64,000 nucleotides of DNA from Oscillospiraceae bacterium. GTDB lineage: Bacteria > Bacillota > Clostridia > Oscillospirales > Oscillospiraceae. The translations under genes and the position numbers were made by a program. A model generated the notes under the pieces. It made no database searches. It saw only the letters and a list, made by a program, of their open reading frames with translations, and was not told the origin of the DNA. Positions within the stretch are counted from its first letter, which is position 1. Each line of letters opens with the position of its first letter. The stretch is taken from NCBI GenBank assembly GCA_017416685.1, contig JAFQBN010000001.1, positions 1 to 64,000 on the forward strand. Reading direction: 5' to 3'. Of the stretch, positions 8,501 through 15,603 are shown in pieces.

Positions 8501-9492
8501 CGGTTCCCTTCATTAAGGATCTGGAGAACTGGGAAGACGAGCCTGACGCTACCATCCCCGGCAGCTTCGTCTATACCCTGACCGAAGTGGCCGGTACTGC
8601 TGAAGGCATGACCTACAACTCCACCGCCTACACCATTCTGGTGCAGCTGAGCTTTACACAGGTCGGCCTTGGCTGGGAGTACGCCGTGAACAAGGTGGAT
8701 GTCCTCCATGACGGCGAGACCGAAGTGACTGCCGCATTTGCCGACGGCAGCAGCACGATCCATCTGGCTCTGGGCGAAGATGCTCTGTACACCAACACCT
8801 ATGACGATGGAACCGGCTCTCTGACCATCACCAAAGTTTTTGCAGGTCGGTCTGTGACCGCCAATGGGCTGGCCTTCCGGGTCGTTGGCGCTGACGCTTT
8901 CGAGCAGGTCGTCCCCTACGCCGATTTTACCGACGGCAGCTACACCCTGAACGGACTGAATCCCGGTAAATACACCGTCACCGAGGAAAATGCCGCCGTG
9001 TCCGGCTACCGCCTGACCACCACCGGTGAGGGCGAGGTGGAGGTGACCGCCAATGAGACCACCGAGGTCCTCATTACCAACACCTATACCAAGCGCACAC
9101 CCTACCGTCCTCCCGTTACCCCCACCCCCAATCCTGTGGATCCCAATCCCGATCCTGTGACCCCGGATCCCGATCCTGTGACTCCCGATCCTGATCCCGT
9201 TGTCCCCGATCCTGTGATTCCGGATCCTGATCCTGTTACCCCCGATCCCGTGGAGCCCCCTGTGGAACCTGACCTCCCCGACGAACCCATCGACATTCCC
9301 GACGACGACGTTCCCCTGATTGATGAGCCCGATCTGCCTGAGCCTCCTGTGGATATTCCCGACGAGGATGTGCCTCTGGCTGATGTACCCAAGACCGACG
9401 ATAAGCTGGGTCTGTACGTGACTTTGGCTCTGCTGTCCGGTATTGGCCTGGCCTGGCTGGCAGTGGAAGACAAAAAGCATCGGACCGTCTGA
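5584..9492 (+). CDS. Large sortase-anchored surface protein: VWA domain, five ~68-residue repeats, pilin-like domains
   Basis: A 1302-residue exported protein, probably an adhesin or shaft/tip component. Signal peptide at 1-31 (KR-rich start, hydrophobic core, VLAAG). VWA domain with MIDAS motif DVSNS at 102-106, followed by an unusual Cys/His insertion (Cys114, Cys119, Cys144, Cys147). MucBP-like unit (~476-545), five tandem repeats (~545-895) ending in a GYTFSGWD...F-MPAE...TGSW pattern, a pilin-like/isopeptide-type domain (~905-1075), a Cna-B-like domain (~1078-1170), then a DPDPVTP-rich wall spacer. The C-terminus has VPKTDD at 1268-1273, a hydrophobic stretch and a KKHR tail: a variant cell-wall sorting signal with Asp where LPXTG has Gly. 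The c-di-GMP riboswitch lies upstream and a class B sortase gene downstream. Confidence 0.95.
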   Translation: MAKKNFGKRTLAILMSLIMLLSMVNISVLAAGEPQLVKNYEDTYYKQDGSAGTANDWEIHLSKQAAATRTENVYDITLTVQTKDTSVELGGATHGAVTLVLDVSNSMNNRYAACTVDGCGEDEGDPTHHEYDEAYLLFVPLGVCSECWRGENAHANGHEYQGDSDTHLENLQEAVSAFLDSYAADAAEGDKRLVSVAVFGTDAVTIQNWVDVTNATVRANVKALVNSLKTGDGAYRGNTYLTNGGTNIEAGLVLGRNLLNDADALAGIPVDNQSLILFSDGAPTARVGNVNSTATDKITYGGNDTGSQTDAADYDDIDNILDDISAATIAVQYNYEDENNVLSDFDRVINSSANSLSVDLTGEAGKVITTVTTPTVITDPMGDGVTLVGINDSYTNETWNLADYTPTVADGITTYTITYQVEIDPTAIEADPDYEGYTILTPANGITTLDYTVGEDETPVEAEFNVPSIRGILPRFDLTVNYVDEQNNAIAEQIVQTGILYGKDYATEQKTIEGYTFENLADDSDEASGTVDADKTVTYVYSKNPIPKYSVSYEYINTPQGAPELPETVEYEAGTQVTVADAPEMDGYTFSGWDKEDFEMPAENVVILGTWTVIPKYTVSYEYINAPENAPDLPETVEYEAGTQVTVAADAYLEGYVFSGWDRENFEMPAEDVIITGTWTIIPPNKYNVVYQYAEGSPDNAPALPETEQYEAGAQVTVADAPEMDGYTFSGWDKEDFEMPAEDVIITGSWIKLPEPKYPVSYKYTDEIPEGAPALPATAEYEAGTQVTVADEPYLEGYTFSGWSTQDFEMPAEAVVITGSWSKNPEPKYPVSYEYTGEVPKDAPELPTIVSYVAGAEVTVADEPWVEGYTFSGWDKEDFTMPAEAVVITGSWTKKAPPPPPVVEEWEGQFVLSFDKAVAGDPYTLTANEFTFELTDTARFNDGSGRIYLGENANGIKHTYTAKNDGSGKVEFTVPFIKDLENWEDEPDATIPGSFVYTLTEVAGTAEGMTYNSTAYTILVQLSFTQVGLGWEYAVNKVDVLHDGETEVTAAFADGSSTIHLALGEDALYTNTYDDGTGSLTITKVFAGRSVTANGLAFRVVGADAFEQVVPYADFTDGSYTLNGLNPGKYTVTEENAAVSGYRLTTTGEGEVEVTANETTEVLITNTYTKRTPYRPPVTPTPNPVDPNPDPVTPDPDPVTPDPDPVVPDPVIPDPDPVTPDPVEPPVEPDLPDEPIDIPDDDVPLIDEPDLPEPPVDIPDEDVPLADVPKTDDKLGLYVTLALLSGIGLAWLAVEDKKHRTV
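7219..8267 (+). repeat. Five tandem coding repeats (~205-210 bp each)
   Basis: Five in-frame units begin near 7219, 7423, 7627, 7846 and 8056. Each encodes KYxVSYEY, then APxLPETxEYEAGTQVTVA, GYTFSGWD, FEMPAE and a closing W. Units 1 and 3 share a 65-base identical stretch (7324-7388 and 7741-7805), a sign of recent duplication or gene conversion. Confidence 0.9.
9118..9260 (+). repeat. Asp-Pro-rich wall-spacer repeat
   Basis: Imperfect GATCC(C/T)-type iterations encode DPDPVTP-like units in the wall-spanning segment just before the sorting signal. Such tracts often vary in copy number between strains. Confidence 0.75.
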
Positions 9493-9528
9493 GTCAAGGC
9501 ATTTGACCGGACAAACGAATAAGCGCAA

Positions 9529-9558
9529 GAACACCCCCGAGTATACTCGGGGGTGTTC
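9529..9558 (+). terminator. Terminator-like hairpin after the surface-protein gene
   Basis: A perfect 30-base palindrome (GAACACCCCCGAGTA and its complement), 36 bases after the stop codon. No run of T follows (CATTACAAAG), so it may be a weak terminator or an mRNA 3'-end stabiliser separating the adhesin from the sortase promoter. Confidence 0.65.
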
Positions 9559-9599
9559 CATTACAAAGAAAATCAATTTTTGAATGCGAAGAAGAAAAA

Positions 9600-9633
9600 T
9601 ATAACCGGATTTGTAACCGAGCTATGCTATGCT
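9600..9633 (+). promoter_or_regulatory. Activator-type promoter with paired direct repeats (copy 2, sortase)
   Basis: TATAACC (9600-9606) and TGTAACC (9612-9618) repeat the 4935-4953 element with the same 12-bp period. A -10-like TATGCT (9628-9633) follows after the same 9-base gap, with no -35 match (CCGGAT). The first repeat is 75 bases before the GTG start, against 76 in copy 1. Confidence 0.6.
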
Positions 9634-9674
9634 GACGGTGTAAACTGAAGCGAAGTATGAAAGGAGGGGGTCTT

Positions 9675-10520
9675 GTGCGGAATGTGCGCAAAGTGCTGAT
9701 GATCGTGCTGGCCGTGGTCTTTGTGGCCAGCGGCGTGCTGCTGCTGCGGCAGGGGGGCTACTACCGGCAGATACAGCAAAGCCGGGAGCAGGCCCGTGAG
9801 GCGGCAGGGCTTTCTCAGCCAGAGCAGACACAGCTGCCTGAGGTGCAGCTCCCTCTGGATCCGCTGCCGCCGGAGCCGGAGCAGCCGGAACAAAGACCGC
9901 TGGAGGAGCAGGCTGCCTTCCTTTGGGATGTGGATCTGGCGGGACTGCGGCAGACCAACCCTGATGTGCAGGGCTGGATCAGCATCCCGGGCACCCAGCT
10001 GGACTATCCCTTCCTGCAGGGGGAGGACAACCAGTATTATCTCAACCATACCTGGCAGGGAAAACGCAACGCCGCCGGGTCGGTGTTTCTGGAGTGTACG
10101 GCTCAGCCGGACTTCAGCGACTTCAATACCATCGTCTACGCCCACAACATGAAAAACGGCTCCATGTTCGGTTCGCTCAGGCAATACCGAACACAGAGCC
10201 ATTGGCAAAAACATCCCTGTATTTATATCGTGAATGACAGCGGGATACACCGCTACGAGATTTTTGCCGCCTTTGAGGCGGAGGTGCGGGGGTATACCTA
10301 TCGACTGGATGTAAATACTCCGGAAAAGAAGCAGGCCTTTTTGGATTACAGCGCTCAGCGCTCGGTGATTGAAACCGGAGTTGTCCCCACGGTGGAGGAC
10401 AGCGTCATCACCCTGTCCACCTGCACCGGGAACGGATACGATCACCGCTGGGTGGTGCAGGGAGTACTGACCGGAACCTTTACGCAGTGGGAAGATTTGG
10501 CTCCAAAGGATGGATGCTGA
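9675..10520 (+). CDS. srtB: Class B sortase
   Basis: A membrane-anchored cysteine transpeptidase of 281 residues that should link the adjacent surface protein to peptidoglycan or a pilus. One N-terminal membrane helix (~5-25), a Pro/Glu-rich linker (~47-78), then the catalytic domain: WISIPGT start, His157 (VYAHNMKNGSMF), Cys250 in TLSTC, and Arg258. The TLSTCTG / DHRWVVQG arrangement and the long helix before the Cys are typical of class B. Start GTG 9675 was chosen because AGGAGG (9662-9667) lies 7 bases upstream; an in-frame ATG at 9657 precedes that site. It has its own paired-repeat promoter. The 3' end overlaps the convergent regulator gene by 41 bases. Confidence 0.95.
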   Translation: MRNVRKVLMIVLAVVFVASGVLLLRQGGYYRQIQQSREQAREAAGLSQPEQTQLPEVQLPLDPLPPEPEQPEQRPLEEQAAFLWDVDLAGLRQTNPDVQGWISIPGTQLDYPFLQGEDNQYYLNHTWQGKRNAAGSVFLECTAQPDFSDFNTIVYAHNMKNGSMFGSLRQYRTQSHWQKHPCIYIVNDSGIHRYEIFAAFEAEVRGYTYRLDVNTPEKKQAFLDYSAQRSVIETGVVPTVEDSVITLSTCTGNGYDHRWVVQGVLTGTFTQWEDLAPKDGC

Positions 10521-11682
10521 ATGTAATACTGGCCGGAGAGTGGGGGTGCTGCCGGCCAAAGGCGCGGATAATGCGCTGGCAGACGGCGCAACTGTTTTCG
10601 TAGTTGGCCTGAGGCAGCATGATAATGAACTGAGATACGCTGCACTTGGTCACGATGTCACCCTGGCGCAAACCGTGGACGACCACATCCTGCAAATTGT
10701 CCATGGCGGTGTCCAAACTGCGGCGGGGAAGCTCTTTTTTGCCTCGGCCGTGCAGGGAAAGCAGAGCAATGTGAACCACATCTCCGCTGCGGATGATGGC
10801 CCGGGCCTGCACCTGATAGAGCAGACGGAAAAAATCGTACTCGCACAGCAGGGCACCCTTGGCACCGGCCGGTTCTTTCAGCATATCGCGCAGGGTTCCC
10901 GCGGGAACGGTGATGCCTCCCACTTCACGGGCGGCATCACGGTAGAGCTGCCTGCTTTCGTCCGAAGGCATCACGCCGAAGTTGGAAAAGAGCAGCTCGC
11001 TCATCTCTTCGTAGGCGTGGAGTGCGCCGACACGATCTTCCAGCGCGATCAGACCGCGCATAAGGTGCTGATAGAGGTGCTCGCTGTAGGGTTCCACCAA
11101 CAAGGCGCGTCGGCACAGGGCAACAGCCTGCGTCCAACGGTTTCGCTGCTCCAGCAGCTCCAGTGTGTTCTGGACTGCATTCAGGTACATTTGGTGGTAA
11201 TAGGTGCTGATAGGCATGACCCACGGCTCGGAGGAGAGCTTGGGAAGAAAGTCGCCTGCGTACAGGGCCAGTGCCTGCTGATACAGATCCAGCCGGACAT
11301 CCGCATCCGTCTGCTGTGCAGCCGCAGAGCAAAGACGGTCGAACTCCTCCGCATCTACTGCGATGGGCAGCTCGGTATTCCAGCTGTAGCAGCCGTTTTT
11401 GAACAGGATCAGGTCGTGGCCAACATGCTCGCCCAGCTGGTTCAGCATGGTGCGGGCCCGGTAAAACATCGCCTTGATGCGGCTGCCGGGATCGCCCTCG
11501 CTGTCACCGGAAGAAAGCAGCTGCAGCAGGTTATCTTGTGTTATACGGGTGGTGCGGGAGAAAATCAGATAGGCCAGCAGCAGCCAGACTTTACGCATAC
11601 GGTTGCTGTGGTCGTCCACGCGGTTTCCGCTTCGCTCGATGGAGAAACCGCCAAGCATTTTGACGGTAAGAATATCCGACAT
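10480..11682 (-). CDS. SARP/BTAD-type regulator with a degenerate GGDEF-like C-terminus
   Basis: A 400-residue predicted transcription activator. N-terminal winged-helix domain (~1-100; MLGGFSI start) and bacterial transcriptional activator domain (~110-250: helical repeats, AEEFDRL, ALALYAGDFLP), as in the SARP family. The C-terminal ~120 residues look like a GGDEF fold with a dead active site: RQGD at 339-342, five residues, then SVSQF at 348-352, followed by IIMLP. This superimposes on RxxD-IIGRI-GGDEF of the enzyme at 1067-4804, so the inhibitory-site motif is kept while GGDEF is lost. SARP proteins bind short direct repeats next to the -10, and two such promoters lie in this locus. A c-di-GMP-responsive activator is inferred, not shown. 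ATG 11682 has GAGGAGG upstream. Confidence 0.88.
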   Translation of the reverse strand: MSDILTVKMLGGFSIERSGNRVDDHSNRMRKVWLLLAYLIFSRTTRITQDNLLQLLSSGDSEGDPGSRIKAMFYRARTMLNQLGEHVGHDLILFKNGCYSWNTELPIAVDAEEFDRLCSAAAQQTDADVRLDLYQQALALYAGDFLPKLSSEPWVMPISTYYHQMYLNAVQNTLELLEQRNRWTQAVALCRRALLVEPYSEHLYQHLMRGLIALEDRVGALHAYEEMSELLFSNFGVMPSDESRQLYRDAAREVGGITVPAGTLRDMLKEPAGAKGALLCEYDFFRLLYQVQARAIIRSGDVVHIALLSLHGRGKKELPRRSLDTAMDNLQDVVVHGLRQGDIVTKCSVSQFIIMLPQANYENSCAVCQRIIRAFGRQHPHSPASITFSIHPLEPNLPTA

Positions 11683-11728
11683 GATGCGCGCCTCCTCTCC
11701 TGGCAGGTCAAAGCCATCCTATATAGTC

Positions 11729-11758
11729 ATCATAACAGAAGAGATGCTACTCTTTCAA
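11729..11758 (-). promoter_or_regulatory. Promoter of the SARP-like regulator
   Basis: On the minus strand, TTGAAA (11753-11758), an 18-base spacer and TATGAT (11729-11734) precede the start at 11682. It lacks the paired repeats, so autoregulation is not evident. Confidence 0.55.
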
Positions 11759-11777
11759 GAGCGAAAACAACAAAAGC

Positions 11778-11806
11778 TTTACCGGAATGACAAAAAATGC
11801 TACAAT
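11778..11806 (+). promoter_or_regulatory. Promoter of the transglutaminase-like lipoprotein gene
   Basis: TTTACC (11778-11783), a 17-base spacer and TACAAT (11801-11806), 65 bases before the GTG start at 11872. Confidence 0.55.
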
Positions 11807-11871
11807 TAAGGCGGAAACAGGGAGGTATTCCCTGCCGGAGCTGTCTGCCTGAATAAATGAGGTGAGCAACT

Positions 11872-12858
11872 GTGGGTGAGAACAAGAATAATAAGCGAAT
11901 TCTGGCCGCCCTTTTGAGCGCTGTGATGCTGGGGGGCGTTCTGGCCGGTTGTGCCGAAACCCCGCAGGGATATGTGGCGGCAGAGGTTGACCCGGTGGCT
12001 GCCATTGAACTGCGGGACGAGGCGGTGGCCCTGTCCGAGGCCCCTGCGGCCCTGCCGGTTACCACCACTGCGGTTGCCTCCGGGCTGCTGGTCAAGAGCA
12101 ACGACAACGGGGCTATCGACTACTCCAACACAGCCGACGGCTACGTTATGGTGTGCTATACCCAGCCCACCCAGCTGCGGCTGAAGGCGCAGGTCAAGGG
12201 ACCCACCACCACCTACACCTATAATCTTACCCCGCAGACATGGGCGGCGTTCCCGCTGTCCGACGGGAACGGGAGCTATAAAATTACTCTATATAAGAAC
12301 GTGGAGGGGGGCAAGTACGCCGCCGTGCTGTCCCTGACCACACAGGCGGCGCTGAAGGACGAGTTTGCCCCCTTCCTGCACTCCAACCAGTATGTGGACT
12401 TTGATGGGGCCCCCAATACCGTGGCCAAGGCGGTGGAACTGACCGCGCAGCGGACCGATCCGCTGGAAAAGGTGGCCGCTGTATACGACTATGTAGTCAA
12501 GGGGCTGACCTATGACAAACTGCTGGCCGCTACGGTGAAGAGCGGCTATCTGCCCGACCTGGACCGGGTGCTGGAGAAAAAGAGCGGCATTTGTTTTGAC
12601 TATGCCGCCCTGATGACCGGCATGCTGCGCAGCCAGGGCATCCCCTGCAAGCTGGTGGTGGGCTACGCCGGCACGGCGTATCACGCCTGGATCAGCGTCT
12701 GGTCGGAGGATACCGGCTGGGTGGACGGCGCGATCTACTTCGACGGTCAGGCCTGGCAGCGAATGGACCCCACCTTCGCCTCCTCCGGCAAGGGCAGTCA
12801 GGCCATTATGGACTATATCGGTGACGGTAAGAATTACACCGCCAAATACTTCTACTGA
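11872..12858 (+). CDS. Transglutaminase-like lipoprotein
   Basis: A 328-residue exported lipoprotein: basic N-terminus, hydrophobic stretch and lipobox LAGC around residues 24-27. The C-terminal half is a transglutaminase-like cysteine-protease fold with the Cys in SGICFDYAAL (~238-247), the His in YHAWISVW (~270) and the Asp in RMDPTF, so the triad looks complete. These bacterial domains often cleave or crosslink wall-linked substrates; the substrate here is unknown. GTG 11872 has GAGGTGAG just upstream. The type IV pilus-like operon starts 87 bases later in the same direction. Confidence 0.88.
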   Translation: MGENKNNKRILAALLSAVMLGGVLAGCAETPQGYVAAEVDPVAAIELRDEAVALSEAPAALPVTTTAVASGLLVKSNDNGAIDYSNTADGYVMVCYTQPTQLRLKAQVKGPTTTYTYNLTPQTWAAFPLSDGNGSYKITLYKNVEGGKYAAVLSLTTQAALKDEFAPFLHSNQYVDFDGAPNTVAKAVELTAQRTDPLEKVAAVYDYVVKGLTYDKLLAATVKSGYLPDLDRVLEKKSGICFDYAALMTGMLRSQGIPCKLVVGYAGTAYHAWISVWSEDTGWVDGAIYFDGQAWQRMDPTFASSGKGSQAIMDYIGDGKNYTAKYFY

Positions 12859-12945
12859 TGATCTGCGCGGCATGGCGCAGGCATTGCCCGAAGCGGGCTT
12901 GCGGCAGCTGTGCGGCAAGTCCGCTTTTGCAAGCTTGGAGGAACT

Positions 12946-13989
12946 ATGAAAGCTCTTAGACTGACAAATGAAGAACTGGGCACGTTGTGTACCTCTCTTG
13001 CCCACCTGTACCATGCAGGTATCGGCGGTGCGGATGCGTTGGCCCTGCTGGCCCAGGACGAGCAGGATAGGGACACCCGCACCCTGCTGCGCCGCATGGC
13101 GGAGCGGGCGGATGAGGGCGTTGGCCTGGGCCGTGTGTTCGCCGAGGAGGCCTGCTTCCCCGGCTATCTGTGCGGACTGCTGCGTGTGGGGGAGCAGGTG
13201 GGACGAACCGAGCAGACCCTGCAGAGTTTGGGTGAACACTATTACAGTCGGGCGCGCATGGACGAGCGGCTGCGGGCTGCTCTGCTGTATCCTGCCGTCC
13301 TGCTGGCGGTGATGCTGGCGGTAGTGGTGGTGCTCCTTGTATGGGTGCTGCCCGTATTCAACGATGTGTATGCTCAACTGGGCAGCAGGCTGACCGGTGT
13401 GGCCGGCGGCCTTCTGCAGCTTGGTCAGGCCCTGCGCGCTGCCATGCCCGTTTTATGCGCAGTGGCGGGAGTGCTGGTTGTGGGGTTGATTTTATTCAGC
13501 CTGTGGCCGGCCTTTGGACAAAAACTTGCCGCCCTGTGGCGTGCTTGGCGGGGAGACAGGGGCGTGAACGGCAGGATCGCCGTGGCCCGGTTCTTGCAGG
13601 CACTGGCCATGGGAATGGGCAGCGGCATGACCCAGCGGGAAGCACTGGAACTGGCCCTTGGCCTCGCGGACAGCGAGGGACTTGCCCGACGGGGCAGGCA
13701 GTGTCTTGAGCGAGTGGAACAGGGGGACAGTCTTGCCGAAGCCCTGCGGAAAAGTGAGTTTCTTGCCGCCGCTCAGAGCCGGGTGCTGGATGCAGGCATC
13801 CGCAGCGGACAGGGCGAGCGGGTTATGGAACAGATCGCCGTCCGGCAGCTGGAACGCAGCGAGGCAGAACTTGAAAACGCCGTTGCCCGGGTGGAGCCGG
13901 TGCTGGTGGTGATCACCTGCGTGATGGTGGGGATCATCCTGCTGTCGGTAATGCTGCCGCTGATGCACATCATGACGGGGATCGGGTGA
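12946..13989 (+). CDS. Type II secretion / type IV pilus inner-membrane protein, GspF/PilC family
   Basis: A 347-residue platform protein with two GspF-type helical halves, each followed by membrane helices (~115-140 and ~160-190, then ~320-345 at the end). The second half holds ALAMGMGSGMTQREALELA, a typical GspF helix pair. Such proteins couple the ATPase to pilin movement. Start ATG 12946 follows TTGGAGGAACT. It heads a gene set that ends with a PilT-like ATPase; the next gene starts 4 bases after its stop. Confidence 0.9.
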   Translation: MKALRLTNEELGTLCTSLAHLYHAGIGGADALALLAQDEQDRDTRTLLRRMAERADEGVGLGRVFAEEACFPGYLCGLLRVGEQVGRTEQTLQSLGEHYYSRARMDERLRAALLYPAVLLAVMLAVVVVLLVWVLPVFNDVYAQLGSRLTGVAGGLLQLGQALRAAMPVLCAVAGVLVVGLILFSLWPAFGQKLAALWRAWRGDRGVNGRIAVARFLQALAMGMGSGMTQREALELALGLADSEGLARRGRQCLERVEQGDSLAEALRKSEFLAAAQSRVLDAGIRSGQGERVMEQIAVRQLERSEAELENAVARVEPVLVVITCVMVGIILLSVMLPLMHIMTGIG

Positions 13990-13993
13990 GCCT

Positions 13994-14305
13994 ATGAGAA
14001 ACGCACGAAGAAACCGTTTCGCTGTGCTGCTCCCTGTTGCCGCTTTGGCTGTGCTGCTGTGGTTTTTCGCAGCGGTGAATGAACTGGACGCAGGTCAGCG
14101 CCAACAGGGTCGTCTGCAGCTGGAGCAAAGTCTGCGCCGGGCGGCGGTGGCCGGCTATGCCAGCCGGGGTGAATACCCCGCCACGCTGGACGAACTGGTG
14201 GCCCAGAGCGGGATCCAAATCGACCGGAAGCATTATACGGTGTTTTATGAGGCTTTTGCGAGCAATCTGATGCCAGATATTACAGTATTGGTAAGGGAAA
14301 CATGA
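13994..14305 (+). CDS. Small pseudopilin-like membrane protein
   Basis: 103 residues: short basic N-terminus, one hydrophobic helix (~10-28), then a helical LQLEQSLRRAAVAGYA segment and a compact end. It has the size and layout of a minor pseudopilin or assembly factor, but no classical prepilin peptidase site is evident. It overlaps the next gene by 4 bases (ATGA), implying co-translation. Function is inferred from context. Confidence 0.8.
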   Translation: MRNARRNRFAVLLPVAALAVLLWFFAAVNELDAGQRQQGRLQLEQSLRRAAVAGYASRGEYPATLDELVAQSGIQIDRKHYTVFYEAFASNLMPDITVLVRET

Positions 14306-14787
14306 ATGAAAAAAGACGACAAGCCATCCCAACGCTGGCGGCTTTTTTGTTGCTGGGCATCTTCGCCGTGAGCGTTCTGGGCGTTCTGCTTGCCGGGGCG
14401 GGGGTGTACAGCCGCCTGACCCGGCGGGATGATCGCGCCTATGACAGCCGGACGGGGCTGCAGTATGTGGCATCCAAGGTGCGTCAGTCACCTACACCCC
14501 ACGCGGTGCAGGTGACTGACTTTGCCGGCGTGGACGCCCTGACTGTCACCGAGCAGGTGGACGGGGAGGAGTATGTGACACGAGTCTACTGCTATGACGG
14601 CTGGCTTATGGAACTGTTCTGTGCCGTCGGGGCGGACTTCGCGCCGGAGGACGGCGAGCGGCTGCTGAGGGCACAGAGCCTGGAACTGGAGCAGCGGGAC
14701 GGCCTGCTGTATGTGCAGCTGGTGCAGGAGCAGCACTGCCATGAGCTGATCCTGTGTCTGGAGTCGAGAGAGGGGGTGCAGCCATGA
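14302..14787 (+). CDS. DUF4860-like membrane-anchored protein of the pilus operon
   Basis: 161 residues with one N-terminal membrane helix (~10-35), followed by YSRLTRRDDRAYDSRTGLQY and a mostly beta region with several Cys. The N-terminal pattern is what I know from DUF4860 proteins, which often sit beside GspF and PilT genes in clostridia. It overlaps both neighbours by 4 bases. Role unknown; a minor pilin-like component is plausible. Confidence 0.8.
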   Translation: MNEKRRQAIPTLAAFLLLGIFAVSVLGVLLAGAGVYSRLTRRDDRAYDSRTGLQYVASKVRQSPTPHAVQVTDFAGVDALTVTEQVDGEEYVTRVYCYDGWLMELFCAVGADFAPEDGERLLRAQSLELEQRDGLLYVQLVQEQHCHELILCLESREGVQP

Positions 14788-15203
14788 GGAGCAAAGCACC
14801 CCTTGCTGTGATCGAGCAGGTCATCATGCTGCTGGTCTTCGCGCTGGCGGCGGCGGTCTGTCTGCGCGGCTTTGCCTGGGCGGACAGCACCTCCCGGCAA
14901 AATCAGAACCGCGACCTTGCCTTGGTGCAGGCCCAGAACGCGGCGGCTATTCTTCAGAACAATGGCGGAGACCTGACTGCGGCCGCTGAGATCATGGGCG
15001 GCCGGGTGGAAGGACAGTGCTGGGGCATCCACTACAATGAACAGTGGGAACAGACCGACGAGGAGGGAGCGTTTATCCTGTTTGTCAGGTTCCGGCCCAC
15101 GCTGTCTTTGATGAGTACCGCCCGGATCACGGTTGCCGGCGATGGTGAACTGTTGGCAGAACTGATGGTAAGTTGGCAGGAGGTGACGGCGGATGCGGGA
15201 TAA
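14784..15203 (+). CDS. Small membrane-anchored protein of the pilus operon
   Basis: 139 residues from ATG 14784 (GAGAGGGGG upstream). One membrane helix (~10-30, EQVIMLLVFALAAAVCL) is followed by a soluble region with an ALVQAQNAAAILQ helix, resembling a pseudopilin with a long amphipathic N-terminal helix. I recognise no family. It overlaps the DUF4860-like gene by 4 bases and the next gene by 11. Confidence 0.8.
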   Translation: MRSKAPLAVIEQVIMLLVFALAAAVCLRGFAWADSTSRQNQNRDLALVQAQNAAAILQNNGGDLTAAAEIMGGRVEGQCWGIHYNEQWEQTDEEGAFILFVRFRPTLSLMSTARITVAGDGELLAELMVSWQEVTADAG

Positions 15204-15600
15204 AAAAGGCCTAAGCATCCCTATGGTGGGGATAAGCTCCCTGCTGACCATTTTCGCCGTGCTGTGTCTGACGGTGTTTACCCTGCTGTCGGTGGCCACG
15301 GTACAGGCCAACGGACGGTTGGGGGAGAGCGCCAGACAGGCGGTGACCGACTACTACGAGGCCGACAGCGCGGCCCATGGGATTCTGGCAGAGATCCGAG
15401 CCGGAGAGATCCCTGACGGGGTGGAGGAGGACAACGGTGTGTACCGCTTCTCCTGCCCCATCTCACAGACACAGCAGCTGTGCGTGGAAGTGGCGGTGAC
15501 GGGTACAGAGTATACCGTGCTGCGCTGGCAGGCGCAGAGTATTGATTTGTGGCAAAACGATGACAAAATGCCCGTCTGGGACGGGGAGAAGGAGGGATAA
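15193..15600 (+). CDS. Small membrane-anchored protein of the pilus operon
   Basis: 135 residues: MRDKKGLSIPMVG, then one hydrophobic helix (~10-35) and a SARQAVTDYYEADSAAHGIL helix leading to a beta-rich end. The KKGLS-hydrophobic start resembles a prepilin-type leader (cleavage after Gly would leave LSIP...), although Glu at position +5 is not seen. ATG 15193 follows GGAGGTGAC. The PilT-like gene starts 4 bases after its stop. Confidence 0.8.
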   Translation: MRDKKGLSIPMVGISSLLTIFAVLCLTVFTLLSVATVQANGRLGESARQAVTDYYEADSAAHGILAEIRAGEIPDGVEEDNGVYRFSCPISQTQQLCVEVAVTGTEYTVLRWQAQSIDLWQNDDKMPVWDGEKEG

Positions 15601-15603
15601 GCG

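Noticed and set aside
9529..9558. The palindrome as a regulator operator rather than a terminator
   Set aside because: Its position just after the stop codon and its G/C-rich stem fit an RNA hairpin better, though the missing U-tract leaves some doubt.
5515..9576. A very long open frame (over 1300 codons) on the minus strand opposite the adhesin gene
   Set aside because: Its product is dominated by Gly, His, Val and Leu runs with no domain pattern. It mirrors the repeat and codon bias (C/G at third positions) of the plus-strand gene, which has a signal peptide, ribosome site, VWA domain and sorting signal.
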